The notes beneath the pieces were generated by a model, which did no database searches, was not told where the DNA came from, and saw nothing but the letters and a program-made list of their open reading frames with translations. Made by a program: the position numbers and the translations under genes. A stretch of 64,000 nucleotides of DNA from JAJFUI01 sp039698035 (GTDB lineage: Bacteria; Planctomycetota; Planctomycetia; Pirellulales; Thermoguttaceae): contig JBDKSW010000014.1 of NCBI GenBank assembly GCA_039698035.1, positions 124,001 through 188,000 of the forward strand. Reading direction: 5' to 3'. Within the stretch, counting starts at the first letter, position 1. Every line of letters begins with the position of its first letter. Positions 10,105 through 18,449 of the stretch are shown piece after piece.

Positions 10105-11192
10105 GTCACCAGTGCCGCGAGAACGAACCCAGCATGAGAGCCGCCTTCGGCGCGTTGGCGATCGGGCTGTTGCTGTGCGCCGTTTTGACGCTTGGCCTTG
10201 CCTTGCGGGCCGCCGCGCAAGCAAACGACCCGTTGGCCAAGCCGACCGCCTCGTGGCGCGCGCCGCGTCCCGAACAGGTCAAGGCCGACGCTCTCGGTTG
10301 GCTCAAAACGGCCGATGTCGGTGCGTCGGCTCGGGCCAAGGCCCAGTCGCTCTGGGCCAACCTGCCGGCCGGGGCCGCCGAGGACGAACTGCTCGCCCGG
10401 CTCGCTCGCACCTTCGCCTTGGGCGACGCCAACGCGGCGCGACTGGTCGCTCTGTGTGCGCAGCCGCGTCGTCAACTGCACCTCCCCGCGCAACCTTGGC
10501 TGCGCGATGCCCGCACGCCGCCATTCGAGGCGCACAACTTGCGGCTTCTCTACGCCGGCTGGCTCGTTCACGAATCGCTCTACGACGAAGCGCTCGAACA
10601 ACTTTCCGACCTGACGCCCGACGATGTCGTGGCGCCCGCGGCCCTGCTGTTCTATCAAAGCGTCGTTTACCACGCGCTGTTGAACAAGGAGTCGGGCATG
10701 AAGTCGCTCGATGAATTGCTCCAGGGCGAGAAGCAAAGCCCCCGGCGCTACGTAGCCGTCGCCAAGCTGATGCAAGACGACCTGAGCGGCCTTGAGGACG
10801 ACACCTTGGACCACATCGCCCGGCGCATGGAGGACATTCGCCGCCGGCTCGATCTCGGTCGGGCAGGCCCCAAGGTCCGCGAGGAGGAGGACGGCGTCAT
10901 CGCCTCGCTCGACAAGCTCATCAAGAAGATCGAGGATCAGCAACAACAGCAACAGCAACAATCGAGCACGCTTCAGCCGGGCAAGCCGGCCAACGAGAGC
11001 CGGCCCGCGGGCGGCAAGGGCCCCGGCGAGGTGAAGAAAAAAAACATTGGCTCGCAAAGCGGCTGGGGCGACCTGCCGCCCAAGGAACGAGAGCAGGCCT
11101 TGCAGCAGATTGGCCGCGATTTTCCATCGCACTACCGCGATGCGATCGAGCAATACTTCCGCCGCCTGGCCGCCGAAGGAAACGAGGAGTAA
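10101..11192 (+). CDS. Secreted helical (TPR-like) protein with polyglutamine run
   Basis: The product is 363 residues from ATG 10101, which overlaps the previous stop. A second in-frame ATG at 10134 would start directly at the signal peptide (MRAAFGALAIGLLLC) and is possible. The middle section has helical repeats of TPR-like character around residues 130-215. A run of eight glutamines lies near residue 280, encoded by mixed CAG and CAA codons, and is followed by a Gly/Pro/Lys-rich linker. The C-terminal 45 residues (WGDLPPKEREQALQQIG) resemble conserved tails of proteins in Bat operons. Function unknown. Confidence 0.68.
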   Translation: MSHQCRENEPSMRAAFGALAIGLLLCAVLTLGLALRAAAQANDPLAKPTASWRAPRPEQVKADALGWLKTADVGASARAKAQSLWANLPAGAAEDELLARLARTFALGDANAARLVALCAQPRRQLHLPAQPWLRDARTPPFEAHNLRLLYAGWLVHESLYDEALEQLSDLTPDDVVAPAALLFYQSVVYHALLNKESGMKSLDELLQGEKQSPRRYVAVAKLMQDDLSGLEDDTLDHIARRMEDIRRRLDLGRAGPKVREEEDGVIASLDKLIKKIEDQQQQQQQQSSTLQPGKPANESRPAGGKGPGEVKKKNIGSQSGWGDLPPKEREQALQQIGRDFPSHYRDAIEQYFRRLAAEGNEE

Positions 11193-11197
11193 CCGAG

Positions 11198-12382
11198 ATG
11201 TTTCACGCACTGCTGGCCCTCGCGCTCGTTTCGGCCGTCGCGCCCTTCGAGGCGCGCACGCTCGACGGACGCACGCTCAAGGGCTCGCTGGTCGAACTGT
11301 CGGCCGACCACGCAACCATCGCCAGCGCCGATGGCCGCGCTTCGCTCGACACTAAGCAACTCCTGGCCATTTCACGGAATCGCAACGAGACCCCAAACCG
11401 TCACGCCACCGGGCTGGTGGTCGAACTGATGGACGGCTCGGTGATCCGAGCCGACCAGTATCTGGTTCATGGCGGCAACGCGCGCATCACCCTCGAAGGC
11501 GGCGACGTCCTCGAAACGCCGACCAGCGCCGTCCGAACGGTTCAGTTCCAAGCTTCCGCCGAGGCGAGCGCTGAATGGTCGCGGCTGCTCGGCCGCCGCG
11601 CCGACAGCGATCTGCTGGTGGTCCGCGCCGAAGGGAGCCTCGACGCCCATCAAGGCATTCTGCACGACGTGGCTGACGACACGGTTCGTTTCGACCTGGA
11701 CGGCGAGGTCCTGGCGATCCGACGCTCGAAGGTCTACGGGCTGGCCTATCGCCATAGCAGCGCGGCGGAGCTGCCGCCGGCCGTGTGCCGCATCACTGAC
11801 ACGACGGGCTCGCAGTGGGCGGCGCGGTCGCTCACGCTGAACGGCAAGCTGCAATGGGTGACAGCCGCCGGCCTGAGCGTTTCACAGCCGCTCGAGCGAA
11901 TTGCCGAAATCGACTTCTCGGATGGCAAGCTGACCTATCTGAGTGACATGAAGCCCGAATCGACCGTCTGGACGCCGTTCTTCGCGGTCGGCAAACCGCT
12001 GCCGGCCATGGAACAATTCTACGCGCCGCGGTTCGATCGCGGTTTCCGCGCGGGCGGTTTGGAGCTGGGCGGCGTTCCGTACGCGAAGGGCATGGCCGTC
12101 CACGCCCACACGAAGTTGGTCTACCATTTGCCAAGCGGGTTTCGGCGTTTCATGGCCACCGTCGGCATGGATGACGCCGCACGGCCTAACGGGGCCGTTC
12201 GACTCGTGATTCGCGGCGACGATCGCCCCTTGTGGGATGGGCAAGTCTCTGGAAACGAGGCCCCCAAGACGATCGACGTGGATGTGGCCGCGTCGCGACA
12301 CTTGACCGTCGAGGTCGATTTCATCGGCAGCCTGACGGCCGGCTCGCGGCTCCTGCTGTGCAACGCGAGGGTCGTGAAATGA
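11198..12382 (+). CDS. Secreted NPCBM-domain protein
   Basis: The product is 394 residues, starting five bases after the previous stop. A signal peptide-like N-terminus (about 1-20) is followed by repeated beta motifs typical of small SH3-like or LSm-like repeats (LDGRTLKGSLVELSAD and similar). The last 140 residues read as an NPCBM/NEW2 domain: GVPYAKGMAVHAHTKLVYHLP, then FMATVGMDDA and a final strand ending in NARVVK. NPCBM domains are carbohydrate-binding and usually occur on glycoside hydrolases. Here no hydrolase is fused, so its target, perhaps envelope glycan, is inferred. It overlaps the following protease gene by four bases. Confidence 0.8.
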   Translation: MFHALLALALVSAVAPFEARTLDGRTLKGSLVELSADHATIASADGRASLDTKQLLAISRNRNETPNRHATGLVVELMDGSVIRADQYLVHGGNARITLEGGDVLETPTSAVRTVQFQASAEASAEWSRLLGRRADSDLLVVRAEGSLDAHQGILHDVADDTVRFDLDGEVLAIRRSKVYGLAYRHSSAAELPPAVCRITDTTGSQWAARSLTLNGKLQWVTAAGLSVSQPLERIAEIDFSDGKLTYLSDMKPESTVWTPFFAVGKPLPAMEQFYAPRFDRGFRAGGLELGGVPYAKGMAVHAHTKLVYHLPSGFRRFMATVGMDDAARPNGAVRLVIRGDDRPLWDGQVSGNEAPKTIDVDVAASRHLTVEVDFIGSLTAGSRLLLCNARVVK

Positions 12383-14139
12383 GAACGACGGTTCGATTCG
12401 CGCTGTGCCTTGCCATGTCGCTCGCCGCGCTGCCGGCGTTCGGAAAACCGAGCGAGGCCGTGCTTGACGCCGAGGCCCAGCGGATCGCCGCGATGGAGAA
12501 GGCCAAAAAGGCCGTGCTGGCCATCTTCATGTCCAACGGACAGGGTGGCGGCTCGGGCGTCGTCATTTCGCCCGACGGATACGCCCTGACCAACTTCCAT
12601 GTCGCCCAACCGTGCGGCAGCTATATGCAATGCGGCATGGCCGACGGCAAGGCCTACGACGCGGTCCTCGTCGGGTTGGACCCGACGGGCGACGTCGCGC
12701 TCATCAAGCTATTCGGCCGCGACGACTTCCCGACGGCCGAACTGGGCAACAGCGACCGCCTCCGCGTCGGCGACTGGGTCTTCGCCATGGGCAACCCGTT
12801 CCTGCTGGCCACCGACTTTCAGCCCACGACCACCTACGGCATCGTCTCGGGCGTCCATCGCTACCAGCCGCCGTCCGACACCTTGCTGGAGTATGCCGAC
12901 TGCATCCAAACCGACGCCGCGGTCAACCCGGGCAACTCGGGCGGTCCGTTGTTCGACGCCGAGGGACGCCTGATCGGCATCAACGGCCGCTGCTCGTTCG
13001 AGAAGCGCGGCCGCGTCAACGTCGGCGTCGCCTACGCCATTTCCATCAACCAAATCAAGAACTTTCTGGGCGTCCTCCGCAGCGGGCGGATCGTCGATCA
13101 CGCCACGCTCGGCGCAACGGTCGATTGGGACGACGCCGGCCGAGTCGTCGTCAACGAAATCCTGGAATCGTCCGATGCCTATCGCCGCGGGCTCCGTTAC
13201 GACGACGAAATCGTCAGCTTCGGCGGACGGCCCATCTCGAGCCCCAACGGACTGAAAAACGTCCTCGGAATCTATCCGAAGGGCTGGCGCGTCGCGCTCG
13301 GCTATCGCCACGAGGGCAAACGCCACGACGTCCTCGTCCGACTGGCCGGCGTTCATACCGAAGGCGAACTGATCGAAAAGTTGGGCGGCCGCCAACGGCA
13401 GAAGCCGCCGGACGCACCGAAGCCAAAGCCCAAAGCAAAGCCGTCCAAAACACCCGGCGATCAGCCGAAGCGAACCCCTCAGGACGTTCCGCCTGTGCCG
13501 GAAATTGTCACCAAGCATTTCCAGGAAAAACCGGGGTTCGCCAACCACTACTTCAATACGATCAACCAACGTCGCCTGTGGGACGCCTGGATCGCCGGGG
13601 CCAAGCTGGCCGATGCCGCGGGCCCCTGGACCATCTCCGGCTCGCTGGCCACCGGGAAACCGTTCGGATTGGAAATCACCGGCAAGGGCGCGTTGTTGAA
13701 GGTGCCGTCCGGCGACATCGATTGGACGGCCGGCGACGAGCTTGGCACTTCGCCGTTGCCGGCCAACAGCGGCGGCTTGCTGCCGGCGCTCTATCTCTGG
13801 AGACGATTGGCCACCGAGGGCCTCGCGCGGTTTGGAAACGTGTTCTACTACGGGACCACCCCGCTGCCGGGCCATGCCGGTGTTGCCGACGTCCTTGTCG
13901 GTTCGCACAAGGGCGTGGAATGTTGGTTCTATTTCGATCCGATCGACGGACGCATGTTGGCCCTCGAAATGTTTGCCGCCGAGGACTGGGACCCATGCCA
14001 AATCGCTTTTTCCGACTATCGCCCGCTGGGCGGCCGACTGGCGCCAGGCCAGATGGAAGTCCGCTACGGCAACGAAACGTTCGCCGTATTCAAGATCGAC
14101 AAGTTCAACGCTCCCAAGCAGGGAAGGACCGCGAAGTGA
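12379..14139 (+). CDS. HtrA-like S1C serine protease, catalytically intact
   Basis: The product is 586 residues starting at ATG 12379 inside the previous stop. It has a signal peptide at about 1-22. The trypsin-like domain shows a complete triad: His74 (TNFHVAQ), Asp105 (TGDVALIK) and Ser187 (NPGNSGGPL). A PDZ domain follows at about 255-340. A Pro/Lys-rich linker near 355-385 leads to a C-terminal domain (about 390-580) whose ending (ECWFYFDPIDGRMLAL, then SDYRPLGG) resembles LolA/MucB-type lipoprotein-sorting folds. It is probably a periplasmic quality-control protease. The only one of the three HtrA-like proteins here predicted to cut peptide bonds. Confidence 0.85.
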   Translation: MRTTVRFALCLAMSLAALPAFGKPSEAVLDAEAQRIAAMEKAKKAVLAIFMSNGQGGGSGVVISPDGYALTNFHVAQPCGSYMQCGMADGKAYDAVLVGLDPTGDVALIKLFGRDDFPTAELGNSDRLRVGDWVFAMGNPFLLATDFQPTTTYGIVSGVHRYQPPSDTLLEYADCIQTDAAVNPGNSGGPLFDAEGRLIGINGRCSFEKRGRVNVGVAYAISINQIKNFLGVLRSGRIVDHATLGATVDWDDAGRVVVNEILESSDAYRRGLRYDDEIVSFGGRPISSPNGLKNVLGIYPKGWRVALGYRHEGKRHDVLVRLAGVHTEGELIEKLGGRQRQKPPDAPKPKPKAKPSKTPGDQPKRTPQDVPPVPEIVTKHFQEKPGFANHYFNTINQRRLWDAWIAGAKLADAAGPWTISGSLATGKPFGLEITGKGALLKVPSGDIDWTAGDELGTSPLPANSGGLLPALYLWRRLATEGLARFGNVFYYGTTPLPGHAGVADVLVGSHKGVECWFYFDPIDGRMLALEMFAAEDWDPCQIAFSDYRPLGGRLAPGQMEVRYGNETFAVFKIDKFNAPKQGRTAK

Positions 14140-15221
14140 GCAACGTGCGCTGCAATCCGACGATTGAGACTCGGGCTTTCGCGCCGCGCCGCTGGCTGCC
14201 GATCGCACTGTTGACGATCTGCATGGCGCATGGGGCGACCGCCCGGGCCGTATCGCTTGCAACGTCCGTCGAGCAGGTTCAGCCGAAGATCGTCAAGATC
14301 TACGGCGCCGGCGGCGTCCGCGGCATGGAAAACTACCAGAGCGGCGTCGTCATTTCTCCAGAAGGCCACGTGCTGACGACCTTCAGCCACGTCCTCGACA
14401 CGGACTATATCGACGTGGTGCTGGCCGATGGGCGACGGCTGGCGGCCAAGCTCCTCGGGGCCGACCCGCGACTCGAAGTGGCCGTGTTGAAGATCGACGC
14501 GACCGGGCTGCCCTGTTTCGACCTCGCCAAGGCAGCCAATGCCGACGCCGGAACGCGGATTCTGTGCGTCAGCAATCTCTGCGGCATCGCCAGCGGCGAG
14601 GAGCAGGCCAGCGTGCAACGCGGAACGATCGCCCTGCGGACGCAGTTGGAGGCCCGCCGCGGCGTCTTCGATACGCCTTACCACGGTCCCGTGTACGTCC
14701 TCGACGCGACGACGAACAACTCGGGCGCCGCCGGCGGCGCGCTGGTCACGTTTCACGGCGAGTTGGTCGGCATGTTGGGCAAGCAACTTCGCAACTCGCT
14801 GAACAACACGTGGCTGAACTATGCCGTCCCGATCAGCGAGTTGCGCCAGTCGGTCGATGACATTCGCGCCGGCAAGTTTGTCGCGCACCGCGACGCACCG
14901 CCCGAGACCAAGCCCGAACGGCCGTTGATTTTGGCGTCGTTGGGCATCGTGCTCGTGCCCGACATGCTCGAGCGGACGCCGCCGTTCATCGACCGCGTGC
15001 AGCCCGGTTCGCCGGCCGCCAAAGCCGGCGTCCGGCCCGACGATCTGATCCTGCTGGTCGGCGAGCGATTGGTCCAGTCGTGCAAGGCGTTGTCCAGCGA
15101 GTTCGAGCGATTGAATTACGACGACCCAGTCAAGCTGACGCTGCTTCGCGGCCAGCAGTTGATCGAAGTGACGCTGCAATCGAGCGACCTGCCGCCGGCG
15201 ACCAGGAAGGGGCAACCATGA
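14136..15221 (+). CDS. HtrA-like protein lacking the catalytic serine, one PDZ domain
   Basis: The product is 361 residues from GTG 14136, which overlaps the previous stop as GTGA. A membrane segment or signal peptide lies at about 19-38. The trypsin-like fold keeps His85 (TTFSHVLD), but the acidic residue aligns as Glu114 (RLEVAVLKI). The normal GNSGGPL motif reads NSGAAGGAL, placing Ala199 at the serine position; the nearby Ser196 is out of register. A PDZ domain occupies about 265-350 (GSPAAKAGVRPDDLILLV). It is probably a non-proteolytic sensor or adaptor. The next gene overlaps its stop by four bases. Confidence 0.8.
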   Translation: MSNVRCNPTIETRAFAPRRWLPIALLTICMAHGATARAVSLATSVEQVQPKIVKIYGAGGVRGMENYQSGVVISPEGHVLTTFSHVLDTDYIDVVLADGRRLAAKLLGADPRLEVAVLKIDATGLPCFDLAKAANADAGTRILCVSNLCGIASGEEQASVQRGTIALRTQLEARRGVFDTPYHGPVYVLDATTNNSGAAGGALVTFHGELVGMLGKQLRNSLNNTWLNYAVPISELRQSVDDIRAGKFVAHRDAPPETKPERPLILASLGIVLVPDMLERTPPFIDRVQPGSPAAKAGVRPDDLILLVGERLVQSCKALSSEFERLNYDDPVKLTLLRGQQLIEVTLQSSDLPPATRKGQP

Positions 15222-17203
15222 ACAGGGTGGTTTGTCACGGCATTCACCTGGCCATTGCCACGGCGGCCGTCCTTTTCGCAGGCGCGCCGCTGGCGGCCGA
15301 CGACACGGCAGCCGAGCAACAGACGGCGTTCGTCGAGGCCGTCGCTCGCGTTGCGCCGGCCGTCGTGCAGATCGAAACGGTCGGCGGCCGCGAGCAAGTC
15401 GATGGAATGCTGCTGGGCGTCGGCCCGACGACCGGCCTCGTCGTCGATCCGGCGGGCTACGTCATCTCCAGCACGTTCAACTTCATCGGCAAACCGACTT
15501 CGATCATCGTGCGGCTGGCCGACGGCTCGCGGAAACCGGCGCGGCTGGTCGCCACGGATCACGCACGGATGCTCGTGCTGCTGAAGATCGACGCCGAAGG
15601 GCTACCCGTTTGCGAGATCGCTCCGCGCAGTCAGATGCGCGTCGGGCAATGGGCCATCGCTGTCGGCCGCGCGTTCGCCTCGGACAAGCCGAACATGGCC
15701 GTGGGGATTCTCAGCGCGTTGGATCGCGTTTGGGGCCGTGCGATTCAGACCGACGCGGCCGTTTCGCCGAACAACTACGGGGGACCGCTAATCGACATCC
15801 ACGGCCGCGTGCTGGGCATTCTGGCCCCGCTCTCTCCCCAAGGCGGCCGCGAACTGGCCGGCGTCGAACTCTACGACTCGGGCATCGGCTTCGCCGTGCC
15901 GGCCGAGGACATGCTGCGCGTGTTGCCAAGACTCAAAAAAGGCGAAGACCTTTATCCGGGCGTCGCAGGCGTCAGCCTTCCAGCGACGAACCCCTATACG
16001 GCAACAACGGTCGTTGCGGCCGTTCGGGCCAAGTCGCCCGCCGCGTTGGCCGGCATCAAACCGGGCGATGTGATCGTCGAACTGGGAGGCCAGACCGTCG
16101 CACGCAACATCCAGGTCCGGGACGAGTTGGGCCGCCACTACGCCGGAGACAAACTGTCTGTCACGGTGCTTCGCAACGGGCATGAGATCAAGTTGGAACT
16201 CGTGTTGGCGGCCAAACTGGAGCCCTTCCAGCACGGCTTCCTCGGCATCCTTCCCATGCGAGGCGACGCCGAAAAGGGCGTGGCCGTTCGATATGTCTAT
16301 CCCGATAGCCCCGCCGCCTCGGCCGGAATCGCCGTCGGCGATGTGATCGTCTCGTTGGCCGGAAAACCAATCACCGACCGGATCGAGCTTGTTCAAGAAA
16401 TCGGAGTCTCCGAGCCTGGCAGCGAAATCACGCTGGGCGTTCGCCGCGGCGACGCCCTGCGAACGTTCAAGGCGACGCTGGCGGCCACGCCCGACACGCT
16501 GCCGCCCGACACACTGCCGCCGGCCCAAGCACCGTCGGCACCGCAACAGGCCAAGGACGACGCGCCCAAGGCGGCCGAACTGCCACGGCGCGGCCCAATG
16601 CCGCTGAAGATTCCCGAGTTTGACAACAAGGCGTGGGCGTACGTGCCGAACACGTACCGCCCAGACGCGACCTATGGCATCGTTGTCTGGTTGCAGGCCC
16701 CCGGCCACTTCGATTGGAAAGAGCTGCTGGCCCGATGGCAACCGCTCTGCGATCAGTACGATCTGATTCTCGTGGCGCCGCAGTCGTCGGACGCCGCACG
16801 CTGGGCGCCGGGCGAGGCGGCCCTGGTGGATCGCCTCTTGGTCCAGGTCGCAACGAATTACCATGTGGACCCGATGCGCGTGGTCGTCCACGGCTATCGG
16901 GGCGGCGGCGCAATGGCGTTCCTCGCCGCGTTTCGCAATCGCCAGGCCATTCGCGCCGTCGCAGCGGTCGAGGCCGTGCCGGTCGGCGTCGTGCCTGAAA
17001 ACGACCCGCTGCTGCGGTTCTCCGTCTATTTGGCTTCGGCCAGCGCATCGCCCAACGCCCGCGCGATCCAGCCGACCATCGAGACCTTGCAGCAACGGAA
17101 AATTCCCTTGGCGACAAGAGATCTCGGCTCGACGCCTCGCTATCTGGACCCCGGCGAGGTGTCGCAATTGGTCCGATGGATCGACATGCTGGACCGGATC
17201 TGA
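15218..17203 (+). CDS. Pseudo-HtrA protein fused to an inactive alpha/beta-hydrolase-like domain
   Basis: The product is 661 residues from ATG 15218, overlapping the previous stop. It has a signal peptide at about 1-27. The trypsin-like fold at about 35-235 has lost the triad: no His in the TNxHV position (SSTFNFIG, residues 84-91), Met118 at the Asp position, and Tyr187 in place of Ser (SPNNYGGPL). Two PDZ domains follow (about 245-335 and 336-420). After a Pro-rich linker, residues 465-661 resemble an esterase/dienelactone-hydrolase fold, but the nucleophile elbow reads GYRGGG (Arg561 instead of Ser) and no partner Asp/His motif is seen. It is presumably a binding protein. Confidence 0.8.
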   Translation: MNRVVCHGIHLAIATAAVLFAGAPLAADDTAAEQQTAFVEAVARVAPAVVQIETVGGREQVDGMLLGVGPTTGLVVDPAGYVISSTFNFIGKPTSIIVRLADGSRKPARLVATDHARMLVLLKIDAEGLPVCEIAPRSQMRVGQWAIAVGRAFASDKPNMAVGILSALDRVWGRAIQTDAAVSPNNYGGPLIDIHGRVLGILAPLSPQGGRELAGVELYDSGIGFAVPAEDMLRVLPRLKKGEDLYPGVAGVSLPATNPYTATTVVAAVRAKSPAALAGIKPGDVIVELGGQTVARNIQVRDELGRHYAGDKLSVTVLRNGHEIKLELVLAAKLEPFQHGFLGILPMRGDAEKGVAVRYVYPDSPAASAGIAVGDVIVSLAGKPITDRIELVQEIGVSEPGSEITLGVRRGDALRTFKATLAATPDTLPPDTLPPAQAPSAPQQAKDDAPKAAELPRRGPMPLKIPEFDNKAWAYVPNTYRPDATYGIVVWLQAPGHFDWKELLARWQPLCDQYDLILVAPQSSDAARWAPGEAALVDRLLVQVATNYHVDPMRVVVHGYRGGGAMAFLAAFRNRQAIRAVAAVEAVPVGVVPENDPLLRFSVYLASASASPNARAIQPTIETLQQRKIPLATRDLGSTPRYLDPGEVSQLVRWIDMLDRI

Positions 17204-17214
17204 GGCCATCGCCT

Positions 17215-17508
17215 ATGCAGCGACGCATTTTGGGGACTGCCGCCGCGGGGCTGTTGGTTAGCGCCGTGGCAACGTGGCTCTGGGGTTCCGGCCCGAACGC
17301 CGACGCTTGGCTGGCGTTCTGTTGGCGCGCGGGCACGCTTTCGGCCGTGGCTTGGCTGGCCTACGAGGACGTTCAGCGTTTGCCCGGCTGGCTTCTGGTT
17401 GCCGCGCCGCTGGTGCTGATCGTCCTCATCCGTTGGCCAAAGCTGCTGCTGCCGCTGGTCCCGCTACTGATCGTCTGCGAGGTCTTGCGTCGTGCGTTCC
17501 GACGCTAG
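17215..17508 (+). CDS. Small membrane protein closing the operon
   Basis: The product is 97 residues from ATG 17215, eleven bases after the previous stop. Hydrophobic segments lie at about 8-25, 33-48 and 56-88, so two or three membrane passes are likely, ending in a basic tail (RRAFRR). No known motif is recognised. Its position suggests it is the last gene of the operon. It converges on the superoxide dismutase gene with only nine bases between the stops. Confidence 0.65.
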   Translation: MQRRILGTAAAGLLVSAVATWLWGSGPNADAWLAFCWRAGTLSAVAWLAYEDVQRLPGWLLVAAPLVLIVLIRWPKLLLPLVPLLIVCEVLRRAFRR

Positions 17509-17517
17509 AAGCGCGGC

Positions 17518-18243
17518 TCAACCGGCGAAGTTTCGCTCGGCGCACTGCCAATCGATCAGGTGCCACCAGTCGGCGACCGAGTCGGCGCGACGCCACTGGT
17601 GCTTCAGGTAGTAGGCGTGTTCCCACACGTCCACGACCAGGATCGGCTTGCGGCCCGACATGACCGGCGTGTCGTGGCCGGGCGTCGTTTCGATCAATAG
17701 CTTGTCGCCGTCGAGGCTGAGCCACGCCCAACCGCTGCCGAACTGGGCAACGGCCGCGGCCGCGAACTTCTGTTGAAACGCCTCGAAGCCGCCAAACGCG
17801 GCGTCGATTGCGACGGCCAGCTTTCCCACCGGCCGGTTGTCTGGCCGTCCCGGCGTCATCATGGCGAAATAGAGCTCGTGGTTGGCCACGCCGCCTCCGT
17901 TGTTTCGCACCACGGTGCGAATCGCCTCGGGCACGCGGCTCAGATCGGCGATCAACTGGGTCACGGACAGGTTTTGCAGTTGCGGATAGTCCTTCAGCGC
18001 CGCATTGAGCTTGTCCACGTACGTCTGCTGATGCTTCGTGTGGTGAATCTCCACAGTCCGGGCGTCGATGTAAGGCTCCAGGGCATCAAAGGCGTACGGC
18101 AACTTCGTCAGTGTGTACATGGGTTGATCCTTGGGTTTGGAGACGGTCTTCGGTTGGCTCGGCTCGTCCGCTGAAGAAAAGATCGCCAGGTTCGAGACGG
18201 CCAGCCCGCCGGCAACGGTCCTGATAAAGTCACGGCGTCTCAT
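17518..18243 (-). CDS. Fe/Mn superoxide dismutase with Tat-type signal
   Basis: The product is 241 residues. The N-terminus MRRRDFIRT plus a hydrophobic stretch is a twin-arginine-like signal, so export is likely. The mature part starts YTLTKLPYAFDALEPYI, standard for Fe/Mn SODs. Metal ligands are visible: His in VEIHHTKHQQTYV, His in NHELYF, and Asp and His in DVWEHAYYL. It converts superoxide to peroxide and oxygen. Metal choice cannot be decided from these motifs alone. The usual NHxxFW reads NHELYF, a mild change next to a ligand. A GGGAG ribosome site and a perfect TATAAT box precede it. Confidence 0.93.
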   Translation of the reverse strand: MRRRDFIRTVAGGLAVSNLAIFSSADEPSQPKTVSKPKDQPMYTLTKLPYAFDALEPYIDARTVEIHHTKHQQTYVDKLNAALKDYPQLQNLSVTQLIADLSRVPEAIRTVVRNNGGGVANHELYFAMMTPGRPDNRPVGKLAVAIDAAFGGFEAFQQKFAAAAVAQFGSGWAWLSLDGDKLLIETTPGHDTPVMSGRKPILVVDVWEHAYYLKHQWRRADSVADWWHLIDWQCAERNFAG

Positions 18244-18269
18244 ATTTTTCTCCCGAGAAGCGTATCGGC

Positions 18270-18298
18270 ATTATACGCACGAGGCAATAGGTTGGCCG
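18270..18298 (-). promoter_or_regulatory. Sigma70-type promoter of the superoxide dismutase gene
   Basis: On the minus strand a perfect TATAAT lies at 18275-18270, 27 bases before the start codon. A weak -35 (CGGCCA, three of six matches) sits 17 bases further upstream. Transcription should start near 18263. Confidence 0.5.
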
Positions 18299-18343
18299 GG
18301 TCCGCGTCCCCACTCCCGTTGACCAACCCGTCGCAAAGGCCAG

Positions 18344-18382
18344 AAAACTGCCCTTGCGGGGGTCTGGACAGCTTGCTACCAT
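18344..18382 (+). promoter_or_regulatory. Candidate promoter of the OmpA-like gene, AAAACT-type
   Basis: AAAACT at 18344-18349 is followed after four bases by TTGCGG (18354-18359), a 17-base spacer, and TACCAT (18377-18382). The hexamers are weak alone, but the same arrangement occurs before two other genes in this window. Confidence 0.4.
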
Positions 18383-18449
18383 TCGCCCCGCTTGTTTCGC
18401 AGGGTTCCGCGCCGATTCCCTTGTGTCGAGGGACGCCCAGGAGGCTGTC

